This document shows, one piece after another, positions 1 through 7,947 of a DNA stretch of 27,055 nt. A program made the translations under genes and the position numbers. Positions within the stretch are counted from its first letter, which is position 1. Every line of letters begins with the position of its first letter. The DNA comes from Bacteroidales bacterium (lineage in GTDB: Bacteria > Bacteroidota > Bacteroidia > Bacteroidales > P3), in contig JALNVJ010000003.1 of NCBI GenBank assembly GCA_023227645.1, positions 1 through 27,055 on the forward strand, in the 5' to 3' direction. The notes beneath the pieces are model-generated. The model was given only the letters and a program-made list of their open reading frames with translations. It was not told the origin of the DNA and did not search any database.

Positions 1-447
1 AGTTCCTGGTGCTTTCTCTATATCTTGTAAACTAATTGTTCGACGAGAAACAGGAGATTCGTTACTTCTTTCTTGAATAGCAACTATCCTGACTTCCATC
101 AAGTCTTTAGGAGCTTCTACTAATTTAATTACAGTATATACATTATGATTATTACAAACCTGTAACTCTTCAGTAATAACCTATTTATATCCAACAACAC
201 TTACAACAACTCTAATAAACCCACAAGGTACATCCTTAACTTCAAAATATCCTTCATCATTGGTTGAAGAACCTATGGTTGTTCCCAATACCATTACGTT
301 AGCATTAGAAATTGGTTTATTTGTGTTCTTGTTTACGACTTTCCCTGTTACTACTCCTATTTTAGATGCACTAGCTTGAGCTAATATATTATTATTTCCT
401 ATACTTATAAATAATATAAATAATAACAAATAAAATTGTTTATTCAT
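1..447 (-). pseudogene. TonB-linked outer-membrane protein, 5' part, interrupted by an in-frame TAG; runs off the window
   Basis: The gene reads leftward from ATG at 447. Residues 1-23 form a signal peptide (cleavage ILA|Q at residue 24), followed by a carboxypeptidase-like regulatory domain (VTGKVVNKNTNKPISNANV, then DEGYFEVKDVP and VVSVVGYK) of the kind found at the N-terminus of SusC/TonB-dependent receptors and related T9SS-era surface proteins. A TAG codon at 181-183 stops it after 88 residues. The same frame then stays open for 60 codons to the window edge and reads sensibly, with segments such as VEAPKDLMEVRIVA, SPVSRRTISLQDIEKAPGT, which look like the start of a receptor plug domain. 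This is one gene with one nonsense codon (for example CAG or AAG to TAG), or a sequencing error. TAG is a true stop elsewhere here (end of pgm, nqrB, nqrD and nqrE), so recoding is unlikely. It lies 49 bases after pgm, without a visible promoter of its own. Confidence 0.75.
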
Positions 448-496
448 AGACTTGGTAAATTTTGATGATTGATATATGCTTTTATTAAAAAAAGAA

Positions 497-2242
497 CTAG
501 TTTATCTTAAGCCCAAACTCTTTTATTATTGCATTTATCTTATCATCTGCTTGTTTGGATAGTTCAGGAAATTCTTTAATTGAATTTAGTTTATTAAAGA
601 CTCCAAAATAAAATTTAATTTTTGGTTCTGTTCCTGAAGGGCGAACTGATATCTTGCTACCATCTTCCAAGAAAAACTGAAGCACATTAGATTTTGGGAA
701 ATCAAGTTTTTCTTCTACCCGCGTTTTAATATCCTTTGTTATCTGCTTTTGATAATCTTTTATCATCACTATATCAAGACCTATTAAACTTTTTGGTGGG
801 TTTTCTCTAAAAGTACGCATCATATTTTGAATTTCTTCTGCTCCAGACTTTCCTTTAATTACAATTGAAAGCAAGTCTTCTTTATAGAAACCATATTCTA
901 AATATATATCAAGGAGAATCTCGAAGATTGTCTTCCCTTGTTCTTTTGCCCAAGCACATATCTCGGCAATTAAACAGCAAGATGAGATAGCGTCTTTATC
1001 TCTTACAAAGTCACCAATAGAAAATCCATAACTTTCTTCTCCTCCACAGATATATTTTTCTTTTCCTTCAAGAGATAATATCCTGTCAGCAATAAACTTA
1101 AAGCCTGTAAACACATCATAGTTTTTCACACCAAAACTCTCAGAAACTTTTCTTATTAGTTCGGATGTTACTATTGTTTTTATGGTGTAGTTATTCTCTT
1201 TTATCTTACCTTGCTTCTTTAGTTGTTTTAGTATATAATAGGTTAGTAATGTTGCTGTCTGATTGCCATTTAATAGCACGAAATTACCTAATTGGTCTTT
1301 CACGGCAATCCCCACCCTATCTGCATCTGGGTCTGTTGCAAGTAACACATCGGCATCTATTTTTTTTGCAAGATTTAATCCTAATTCCATTGCCGAACGC
1401 TCTTCCGGGTTAGGACTTTTGCAAGTTGGAAAATTCCCATCAACAATAGCTTGCTCTCTAACAATATGAATATTCTTAAACCCGAATAATTCCAATGCCT
1501 TAGGAACCATTGTTATTCCTGTTCCATGCAATGGAGTATAGCAAATCTTAATATCTGAATGCTTTTGTATTAAATCGGGGTTTAAACTTAACTTAATTAC
1601 CTTATCAAAATAAATCTTATCAAATGTATTATCAATTATAGTGATATTATTGTCATTATCTTGAAATTTTACTTGTGAGTAATCTTTTATCTTAATTACT
1701 TCTTCAATAACAAGATCATCATGGGGAGCAACTAATTGACCTCCATCATTCCAATATGCTTTATAGCCGTTATATTCTTTTGGGTTATGTGATGCTGTTA
1801 CCATAACTCCTGCATCACAATTCAAATGTCGAACTGCAAAACTTAATACTGGTGTTGGTCTTAATTCTTTGAAGAGGCTAACCTTAAATCCATTTGCAGC
1901 CATAACTCTTGCAGTTATTAATGCAAATTCCTTACTATTATTTCTATTATCAAAAGAAATAACTGTTTTTATTTGTTTACTTGGATTTGATCTAACAATA
2001 TAATTAACAAAACCTTGAGTAGCCATAGCAACAGTATATTGGTTCATTCTGTTTGTCCCAATCCCCATCACTCCTCTTAGACCTCCTGTTCCAAACTCTA
2101 AATGACGGTAAAAAGACTCATTGAATTCTTCAATATTTTTTTCCATCAAATCTTTAATGATGTCTTTTGTTTTTTGGTCTATAGCCTTACTTGATAGCCA
2201 TTGTTCTGCATTTTGCTTTGCTATGATATCTATTATTGCCAT
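497..2242 (-). CDS. pgm: Phosphoglucomutase/phosphomannomutase (alpha-D-phosphohexomutase)
   Basis: This cytoplasmic enzyme interconverts hexose 1-phosphate and 6-phosphate, feeding glycogen, nucleotide-sugar and surface-polysaccharide synthesis. All four family signatures are present: the phosphoserine loop TASHNP at residues 149-154 (catalytic Ser151), the Mg2+ loop DPDADR at 304-309, the sugar-binding loop GGEESYG at 400-406 and the phosphate-binding loop RPSGTEP at 534-540. The length of 581 residues is usual for the long bacterial form. The start is ATG at 2242. It lies 41 bases downstream of the Sel1 gene with no promoter-like sequence in the gap, so it is probably cotranscribed. The choice between glucose and mannose phosphate as substrate cannot be read from the sequence. 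The stop is TAG. Confidence 0.96.
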   Translation of the reverse strand: MAIIDIIAKQNAEQWLSSKAIDQKTKDIIKDLMEKNIEEFNESFYRHLEFGTGGLRGVMGIGTNRMNQYTVAMATQGFVNYIVRSNPSKQIKTVISFDNRNNSKEFALITARVMAANGFKVSLFKELRPTPVLSFAVRHLNCDAGVMVTASHNPKEYNGYKAYWNDGGQLVAPHDDLVIEEVIKIKDYSQVKFQDNDNNITIIDNTFDKIYFDKVIKLSLNPDLIQKHSDIKICYTPLHGTGITMVPKALELFGFKNIHIVREQAIVDGNFPTCKSPNPEERSAMELGLNLAKKIDADVLLATDPDADRVGIAVKDQLGNFVLLNGNQTATLLTYYILKQLKKQGKIKENNYTIKTIVTSELIRKVSESFGVKNYDVFTGFKFIADRILSLEGKEKYICGGEESYGFSIGDFVRDKDAISSCCLIAEICAWAKEQGKTIFEILLDIYLEYGFYKEDLLSIVIKGKSGAEEIQNMMRTFRENPPKSLIGLDIVMIKDYQKQITKDIKTRVEEKLDFPKSNVLQFFLEDGSKISVRPSGTEPKIKFYFGVFNKLNSIKEFPELSKQADDKINAIIKEFGLKIN

Positions 2243-2283
2243 AATCTTTAGAGTTTAGATTTATTTTTTTTTCTTAGTTATTA

Positions 2284-3372
2284 TCATTTTTTTTTGTCTT
2301 TAGATGTAGGGCTTTCAAGCATAAGAGCTTTATGCTCCCATAATCTTGATTCTTTAATATTCCTTTTAACTCCCCAGCCTATCTTATATATTTCAGCTAA
2401 GGCCCTACAAGACTCTAAATTATCAGCATTAGCTGACTTCTTATAATTCTCAATTGCTTTTGTTTCATCTACTCCTATATCTTCTCCATTTCTATATGCA
2501 TTTCCCATAATATATCCAACCTCATAATCATAAACTGAAGGAAGTGTTTCCATTATTTTAAATGCTTGAGATATGTTTCTAGGAGTCCCTTCTCCATTAT
2601 AATACATCATTGCAAGGTAGTAGTTAGCTTTATCAATACCTAGTTGCTTTGATTTTAATAAGTTTTCAAAGGCTGCTTTCTTTTTTGCTTCTCCTACTTC
2701 ATATTTATTTACCATTCCTTCAACAAAAAATGAGGTAGGGATTAATTTAAGAAGAGGCTCTTTATTAAGTTCTTTTGCTTTTTCAATATTTGGAGCCAAA
2801 CCTTCATCAGCAACATATAAATAAGCTAAAGATGCTTTTGCTTCAATATCATTTTTTTCAACTGCTTTCTCGTACCAAAACTTTGCTTGAGTATGATCCT
2901 TTGGGACAATCTTTCCTTCTTTAAAATAATCTCCTAATTTTCTACAAGCAATTTGTTCTTCTCTTTCTGCACATACTCTATACCATAGATAAGCCCTGCT
3001 ATCACTCTTTGCAATTCCTTCTCCTTTTTCAAGTTTTTGAGCTACAATTAACTGAGAGGCAAAATGTCCTTTTTCTGCTGCAAGGATATAATAATTAAAT
3101 GCTTTTCTTAAATCAACCTTTGTAGACTCTCCCTTATCATACATTTGAGCAGTGGAGTACATAGATTCGATATGATTTTTGTTTGCAGCTCTTTCAAACC
3201 AAGTAAGAGCATTGGCTTTATTTTGCAAATGACCTATTCCTGAATAATATTCTTTTGCTAAGTCATACATAGCTTGAACATTTCCTATCTTTGCTTTCTG
3301 CTCTAAGTTTTGAGAAAAAACCAAAGGAGAGAAAAAAAGTATTATAGTTAAGAAGACTAGTGTTCTTTTCAT
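2284..3372 (-). CDS. Secreted Sel1-repeat protein (362 residues)
   Basis: A signal peptide (residues 1-20, VFS|Q) is followed by a chain of Sel1-like repeats, the TPR-related helical pairs of about 36 residues with AxxxLxxxYxxGxG...A..WyxkAA spacing. Examples are AMYDLAKEYYSGIG, ALTWFERAANKNH, AYLWYRVCAEREE, AKFWYEKAVEKND and YYLAMMYYNGEGTPRN. Such proteins are usually periplasmic or outer-membrane-facing scaffolds for protein-protein contact, and no catalytic residues are evident. It lies 13 bases downstream of a second, shorter Sel1 protein, so the two are almost certainly cotranscribed and may act together. The ligand is unknown. It ends with tandem stops TGA TAA. Confidence 0.9.
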   Translation of the reverse strand: MKRTLVFLTIILFFSPLVFSQNLEQKAKIGNVQAMYDLAKEYYSGIGHLQNKANALTWFERAANKNHIESMYSTAQMYDKGESTKVDLRKAFNYYILAAEKGHFASQLIVAQKLEKGEGIAKSDSRAYLWYRVCAEREEQIACRKLGDYFKEGKIVPKDHTQAKFWYEKAVEKNDIEAKASLAYLYVADEGLAPNIEKAKELNKEPLLKLIPTSFFVEGMVNKYEVGEAKKKAAFENLLKSKQLGIDKANYYLAMMYYNGEGTPRNISQAFKIMETLPSVYDYEVGYIMGNAYRNGEDIGVDETKAIENYKKSANADNLESCRALAEIYKIGWGVKRNIKESRLWEHKALMLESPTSKDKKK

Positions 3373-3385
3373 ATATTGGTATTAT

Positions 3386-3964
3386 TTATTTTTCGTATTT
3401 CCACATTTCTTTTTCTGTCCAATATTCATTGGCTTTTGGATAGCCATTCTGAAAAGCAAGTTTAATATAGTTTATTCCCATTGCCTTATCTTGCTTCACA
3501 TAGTCTCCTTCAAATAATAACTCACCAATCTTATATTGTGCTTTTGCAAGATTCCCTTCGTCAGCTGCTTTCTTGTACCACTCAAATGCTTTCTTATAGT
3601 CTTGTGTTGTTCCCTGACCATAAAAATACATTTCTCCAAGGCAATAATAAGCTTCAATATTTTTAAATTCTGCACTCCTTTGAAAAAGAGTTAATGCCAA
3701 ACGGGGTTTGCGATCAACTTCATGTCCATAAAAATAATGCTCTGCCAATGCCTGTATTGCTTGAGGTTGGTCTTGTTCTGCTGCTTTTGCATACCAATAA
3801 AGTGCTTTTGCAATGTCTTTAGGCATTCTATCTGCTCTTTCGTACATCTTCCCCAAACGATATTGAGCATTCTTGTCACCAAGCTCTGCATCTCGAATAT
3901 AAGTTTGTGAAAAAGCTGTTGTGCTTAATGCAATTAATAGATAAAATATTATTTTCTTTATCAT
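3386..3964 (-). CDS. Secreted Sel1-repeat protein (192 residues)
   Basis: A signal peptide (residues 1-19, AFS|Q) precedes about four Sel1 repeats: AQYRLGKMYERADRMPKD, ALYWYAKAAEQDQ, AIQALAEHYFYGHEV, AYYCLGEMYFYGQGTTQD, AFEWYKKAADEGN and AQYKIGELLFEGDYVKQD. It is predicted to be periplasmic or surface-attached and to work as a scaffold; nothing suggests an enzyme. It is the first gene of a short transcription unit with the larger Sel1 gene and pgm, and has a good promoter candidate about 55 bases upstream. The tandem arrangement suggests duplication and divergence of one ancestral Sel1 gene. Confidence 0.9.
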   Translation of the reverse strand: MIKKIIFYLLIALSTTAFSQTYIRDAELGDKNAQYRLGKMYERADRMPKDIAKALYWYAKAAEQDQPQAIQALAEHYFYGHEVDRKPRLALTLFQRSAEFKNIEAYYCLGEMYFYGQGTTQDYKKAFEWYKKAADEGNLAKAQYKIGELLFEGDYVKQDKAMGINYIKLAFQNGYPKANEYWTEKEMWKYEK

Positions 3965-4017
3965 TTCTAATTTGGTTTTATTCCTTGTTTTATAATTTCT
4001 CTTAAAATAATGAGAGG

Positions 4018-4049
4018 CAAAGGTATAAAAATTATATGTATTCTACAAT
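4018..4049 (-). promoter_or_regulatory. Bacteroidetes-type promoter for the Sel1 gene pair
   Basis: Read on the minus strand, TTG (complement of 4046-4048) is followed by 20 bases and then TACCTTTG (complement of 4018-4025). This matches the Bacteroidetes housekeeping sigma factor pattern of a TTG-like -33 element and a TAnnTTTG -7 element. Transcription would begin near 4011, leaving a leader of roughly 45 bases before the Sel1 start codon at 3964. The upstream element lies inside the last codons of the phosphatase gene, so the Sel1 genes can be transcribed independently of it. Confidence 0.6.
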
Positions 4050-5222
4050 TACTTCCTTCATAAATTTCTTTTCCAAGACTTCTTCTAATCGCCTAATTGT
4101 TGTTCTTCTAATTTCTATTTCAATTCCAATTGAGGGGTCGTGATGAGCCTTATTGATTTGCGTACCAACCATAATAACTATTTCATCACTACTCAGAAGT
4201 AGTTTTATTATTTCGTCAGCAGGTCCATTTCTAAGATTCATTGTCGACTCGGAGTTGTTGGATAGAATTGTTACAACTTTGTTGAGTGTTAATATGCCTT
4301 CGGTAACTAAATCTATGCCTTCCATCTTAGACATTGGAGGTAGGGTTGGATCAGTTGTTTCAAAATTATCATCAACCTTAATTCCCATTTCTCTTGAAAT
4401 AATATCAGTTGTTGTTGCTCCACAAATAACTTTAGGTCCATCAAAGCTCATAATCTTTTGCGCATATTCACTATCACTTTCTTTGTTAAAAGGAGGTCCT
4501 GTTGCAATTATCATTCTTCTTGGATCTCTAAAATAAATTACTCCACAAGAGGTATCATCTTTTGATCTAAAATTATCGTTCGCATAAGACTTATTAACTA
4601 CTCGTTGAGCAAGCTTAAATGCCGAAATATGTCTTTCGTGAATAATTGTTTCCCTAACAAATTCAGTGTATCTTTCGTGGGTCCACCCAAGCATAAAATC
4701 TGCTGTTCCCATTCCTGACTGCGTTACTCCATCGGAAATAAAAATTATTCTATCCTCTTTTTCTGGTATAAACTTACATACATTTATCTCTTGACTCCTT
4801 CCTAGGCTATCAGCATTTTCAAGTTTTAGTTGTTGCCACTGAAGTGTAAGAAGATTTGCTCCCCTAAAAACTAAACATTGAGGATTGTCATATTCTAATA
4901 TTGTTACCTCTCCATTATCTACATCCACAATTGTAAAGGTAGCATAACTCATTTTTCTCTCACTACATACAGGAAGAGTTTTAATAATAATATCTCCAAT
5001 TGTCTGTGCATCTTTATGTTCCTCTGCAAAACTAAGAGCCATTGTTGCTGTTAAGGTTGCCAGAACATTAGCTTTAACACCATGACCCATTCCATCAGCC
5101 AAAACTGATATTAAACGCCCCTCTCCCTTCAATCGTTTTGAAAGGAACATGTCTCCACAGATATATTCTCCAATATGATTTCTATGATTTGATGAAACTT
5201 CAACATAATATTTATTATCCAT
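4032..5222 (-). CDS. SpoIIE/PP2C-type serine phosphatase with an extra C-terminal domain
   Basis: Residues 1-230 form a PP2C/SpoIIE phosphatase domain. Metal-binding aspartates are visible in GD at 23-24, LADGMGHG at 41-48 (Asp43), ISDGVTQSG at 162-170 (Asp164) and KDDTSC at 221-226. It should dephosphorylate serine or threonine on a partner protein, for example an anti-sigma antagonist. Residues 235-396 are a second domain that I do not recognise, beginning with TGPPFNK and containing VICGATTTDI and IVMVGTQINKAHHDPS. Phosphatases of this kind are, as I recall, found near [FeFe]-hydrogenase genes in some anaerobes, but no hydrogenase, kinase or STAS protein lies in this window. It is 23 bases downstream of the acidic hypothetical gene and probably cotranscribed with it. 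There is no signal peptide, so it is cytoplasmic. Confidence 0.85.
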   Translation of the reverse strand: MDNKYYVEVSSNHRNHIGEYICGDMFLSKRLKGEGRLISVLADGMGHGVKANVLATLTATMALSFAEEHKDAQTIGDIIIKTLPVCSERKMSYATFTIVDVDNGEVTILEYDNPQCLVFRGANLLTLQWQQLKLENADSLGRSQEINVCKFIPEKEDRIIFISDGVTQSGMGTADFMLGWTHERYTEFVRETIIHERHISAFKLAQRVVNKSYANDNFRSKDDTSCGVIYFRDPRRMIIATGPPFNKESDSEYAQKIMSFDGPKVICGATTTDIISREMGIKVDDNFETTDPTLPPMSKMEGIDLVTEGILTLNKVVTILSNNSESTMNLRNGPADEIIKLLLSSDEIVIMVGTQINKAHHDPSIGIEIEIRRTTIRRLEEVLEKKFMKEVIVEYI

Positions 5223-5245
5223 TATCGATATTTAGATTTGAATTA

Positions 5246-6343
5246 TTAATGAAACTTCTTTATCATAATTTCTTGTAAAGTTGTATAGGGTAAAGAGTTT
5301 GCGATCCATCGTTTAGCTTCTTTCGTTTTGTTAAGAATTTGTTTTGCATTCTCTAAAGAATCAGCCTCATTTAAATTTTGAATAAATTCGGTATACTCTC
5401 TTAAATTTCCTGAAAATAAATCGTTGATAAACATAAATTTTTCATTAACCCCAATTGCTGTTCTAAAGTCAAAATTGTTTGATTTGAAACGAGAAGAAAT
5501 ATCAGACTTATTAACTGAGCTTGAAATATTATCGAAAAAAGAATTGCTTTGAGTATATCTCTCCCCAATTGTTGTTGTGTTTTGATTTTTTATAATTATT
5601 GGCTTTTCTTCTAATAACTCCTCTTCTATGGGAATTTTAATTTTTTCTTCTATGGGTTGAACAATTGGTTTATTAAGAGTTAATTCTATTTCTTTTTTCT
5701 CAAATATTTGGCTCTCATCCTTTTTCTTTGGCATTTGCTCATTTAAATATTTAAGAACAGAAGGGGTCTCAATTTGCCTATCCTCTATAATTTGCTCATG
5801 ATTAACTATAGTATCTACTATGATTTCTGTATCGAAAAGAATTTCAGGCTCGATAATATTTTGTTTTACAATAGGTCTTTGATCTAATTGCTCAACTTTT
5901 TCTTCAACTATCTCCCTTTCTATTTCTTTAACTTCCACTTTAATCTCTTCAATTTTCTCATTAATTATTGCTTCATCATCTTTTCCATTTTTTTCTTCCT
6001 CAACCTCCACTTTCTCTTCTTTATTAATTACAATGTCCTTAACTATTTCGGGAATAACTTCAGGAACAACTTCTTCTTTCACTTTTTCCTCTATGCACTC
6101 TTGTTCAAAAAAAGCTTCTTCATTGTATTGCTCTTCTTCCTCCTCATTAATAATTATTGGGCTTTGAAAAAGAAATTCTTCTTTCACAATTTCAAATGAA
6201 ATTGCAACATCATAGGCTTTTCTTAGTTTTTCAAGTAAAATATCTATATCTAATTGTGAGGCCTTATCAGATGAAACTATAATTTCTGACACTTTAATTA
6301 TTTCAGAGATAGCTTTTTGTAAATTTTCTTGAAACGTATTCAT
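5246..6343 (-). CDS. Hypothetical protein with an acidic low-complexity centre and a conserved C-terminal domain
   Basis: Three parts can be seen. Residues 1 to about 70 are helical. Residues from about 70 to 280 are very rich in Glu, Val, Ile and Lys, and are probably disordered or form coiled helix. The last 75 residues or so are a compact domain containing AIGVNEKFMFINDLF, YTEFIQNLN and AKRWIANSLP. From memory, similar C-terminal domains occur in hypothetical proteins of many Bacteroidetes, without assigned function. There is no signal peptide or membrane segment, so it should be cytoplasmic. The long open frame on the opposite strand (5888-6199) is an artefact of the GAA/GAT-rich composition. 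It is the first gene before the phosphatase. A possible upstream element (TTTG, then 20 bases, then TAATTCAA) lies at 6398-6429, but its -7 box is a poor match. Confidence 0.75.
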   Translation of the reverse strand: MNTFQENLQKAISEIIKVSEIIVSSDKASQLDIDILLEKLRKAYDVAISFEIVKEEFLFQSPIIINEEEEEQYNEEAFFEQECIEEKVKEEVVPEVIPEIVKDIVINKEEKVEVEEEKNGKDDEAIINEKIEEIKVEVKEIEREIVEEKVEQLDQRPIVKQNIIEPEILFDTEIIVDTIVNHEQIIEDRQIETPSVLKYLNEQMPKKKDESQIFEKKEIELTLNKPIVQPIEEKIKIPIEEELLEEKPIIIKNQNTTTIGERYTQSNSFFDNISSSVNKSDISSRFKSNNFDFRTAIGVNEKFMFINDLFSGNLREYTEFIQNLNEADSLENAKQILNKTKEAKRWIANSLPYTTLQEIMIKKFH

Positions 6344-6442
6344 AGGTATTTTATTATTTTTAATGATTCAAATTTCGTGTAAAATTAAGAATAATCTTTG
6401 AATTATAGGGTAGTTTTTGAAAAAACAAAGTGTAAATAAATT

Positions 6443-6882
6443 TTAGAAAACACGAGTATTTGTATCATTAACATAAACTACACTATCTATAATTGCCAAT
6501 CTCCCATTATAAAAAGAGTTGGTATCAATTATGCTATAGTCGGAATTTTTTATTCCTATTTGAGCTAACAAATCATAATAGTTTAAAATGTTTTAAATCA
6601 GAGTTTGATGCTCTATGTAATTCTGAATATGCTTGAATATAGTCATTTTTATCTAAAGTATCATTATTAAATTCATTCTATTTTTCTAAATTAGAAAAAG
6701 GAATAATCCTTGAATATAATGCTTTAAAAGATAGAGTATTATATCTGATATTCCTAAATATACTATCAAATATTTCTGTATAAGGCTTATTATTACCTAT
6801 AATTTTAGTATTCATAGTATCTTGTGAATATAAATTTACAGTTGTTTTTGCTATAACAATCAGTATTATGATTTTTCTTACT
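6443..6882 (-). pseudogene. Decayed secreted-protein gene (nonsense codon, frameshift, no start codon)
   Basis: Reading leftward from about 6882, the codons give VRKIIILIVIAKTTVNLYSQ, a signal-peptide-like segment ending YS|Q, then DTMNTKIIGNNKPYTEIFD, SIFRNIRYNTLSFKALY and SRIIPFSNLEK, then TAG (6678-6680). The same frame continues with NEFNNDTLDKNDYIQAYSEL and HRASNSDLK. Near 6590-6594 the frame shifts: adding one A to the AAAA run lets it continue as NILNYYDLLAQIGIKNSDYS and IIDTNSFYNGRLAIIDSVVY to TAA at 6443-6445. The first codon is GTA, and no ATG, GTG or TTG precedes the signal peptide in frame. The motifs resemble a family of secreted hypothetical proteins I recall from gut Bacteroidetes, but this is not certain. 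It begins 12 bases after the lipoprotein gene. Confidence 0.75.
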
Positions 6883-6894
6883 GTGTCAATATAT

Positions 6895-7563
6895 TTATTT
6901 GTCTATATTAAGTGTTGCTGTATCAAGTGGATAATTTAATTTGAAATCAAAATCATGGATATAATTATCTACATAACTAAAACGTGTTTTTTCTAAAGGG
7001 ACTTTAAATAATAATAATTTATAATCTGTATTGAATAATTGCTTTTCAACAAATTTGCCTTTATAAAAAGGCTTTTCATAGGTAGATGTTTCCCAAGGAT
7101 TAATCGACCAATTTTCGCTATAATCTTTTGGCATAATTACTTTTAAGTATCCATAAGTTATAGGTCTAATATCTACTCTCTTACTTATAATATTAACACT
7201 ATCACTTTTATAATTAAATGTTCCAAATTCAAAACTATAATTTGATGTTGCTCTTGGGGATACTCTAATTGAATAGAAATCAACTGAACGTTGGCTACTA
7301 CCTAATTCTCCATGTTTAGGGACTTTTATTTTATAATAACCTTCTGAGTTAGAGGTAGCAATATTCTCAACAAAGTAAGGATCTGTACCAAACAAACCTC
7401 CAATAGATTCATGAAAATACTTTGCATCAAAAACAACCCCAGCAATGGGTTGTCCAGTGTGATAATCTGTAATATAACCTTCTACATAAGTATCATAATA
7501 GGTTATAATATCTTCATCATTATCTTTGCAACTTGTAAATGAGATTGATAAGAATGCAAGCAA
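6895..7563 (-). CDS. Lipoprotein with a carboxypeptidase-like regulatory domain; start codon uncertain
   Basis: A lipobox-like FTSC is followed by KDNDED and the sequence VEGYITDYHTGQPIAGVVFD, then SNSEGYYKIKVP, the pattern of a carboxypeptidase-like regulatory (beta-sandwich) domain. The rest is unrecognised. The protein is probably an outer-membrane or periplasmic lipoprotein. The given start is a TTG (7561-7563), which leaves a signal peptide without its basic end. The frame stays open upstream as IKKLVILNKTFLSQALKLL directly before it, exactly the missing basic and hydrophobic part. The only codons available there are ATT (7618-7620) or ATA (7621-7623), so the true start may be non-canonical or lost by mutation. 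A candidate promoter at 7665-7697 would give a leader of about 40 bases to that upstream start. Confidence 0.7.
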   Translation of the reverse strand: MLAFLSISFTSCKDNDEDIITYYDTYVEGYITDYHTGQPIAGVVFDAKYFHESIGGLFGTDPYFVENIATSNSEGYYKIKVPKHGELGSSQRSVDFYSIRVSPRATSNYSFEFGTFNYKSDSVNIISKRVDIRPITYGYLKVIMPKDYSENWSINPWETSTYEKPFYKGKFVEKQLFNTDYKLLLFKVPLEKTRFSYVDNYIHDFDFKLNYPLDTATLNIDK

Positions 7564-7664
7564 TAATAATTTTAATGCTTGTGATAGAAATGTTTTGTTT
7601 AAGATAACTAATTTTTTAATTATTAAATATTTTACTTCGTATTAAAACAAAAAAAATGAGAAAA

Positions 7665-7697
7665 CAAAATTAAGTTAATAAGATTTTAATTTATAAA
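7665..7697 (-). promoter_or_regulatory. Possible promoter for the lipoprotein gene
   Basis: On the minus strand, TAATTTTG (complement of 7665-7672) fits the TAnnTTTG -7 box, and TTTA (complement of 7694-7697) lies 21 bases upstream as an imperfect -33 box. Transcription would start near 7658. Confidence 0.4.
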
Positions 7698-7933
7698 GAT
7701 ACATAAAGATATCTTTTTACGATTTTAAGATGAACAAAAAGCTATATCCGTAATTTAAATCCCTGTTTCGATGCCTATACATTGGCAATATAGCGTTATT
7801 AAAACAAAGATTGGGGCAATTAAAGTTTTGTTTTATTTGTTTTTTCCAAAAAGATTATGCAATTAATAATAGATTGAGACCTTTAAAGGAAAAATAATAC
7901 TTAATTGTAAGGAGAAATTTGAGAAATATATTG

Positions 7934-7941
7934 TAATTTTG
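7934..7941 (+). promoter_or_regulatory. -7 promoter box of the rbfA operon
   Basis: TAATTTTG matches TAnnTTTG exactly, but no TTTG box is seen at the usual distance of about 20 bases (the nearest, at 918-921 of the 7 kb block, is only 12 bases away). The rbfA ATG lies 6 bases after the box, so a transcript from here would be almost or fully leaderless. Confidence 0.4.
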
Positions 7942-7947
7942 CAAGAT

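Larger units (their letters stand above)
7564..7947. other. Divergent intergenic region (384 bases)
   Basis: This A+T-rich gap separates the leftward lipoprotein gene from the rightward rbfA operon. The left 60 bases probably encode the N-terminal signal segment of the lipoprotein (to about 7623). A leftward promoter candidate lies at 7665-7697, and a rightward -7 box at 7934-7941. I see no gene, RNA or strong hairpin between 7700 and 7930. Confidence 0.5.

Noticed and set aside
5888..6199. A 103-codon open frame on the plus strand rich in Phe, Leu and Asn
   Set aside because: It is the mirror image of the Glu- and Ile-rich centre of the minus-strand gene, with no start context or family resemblance.
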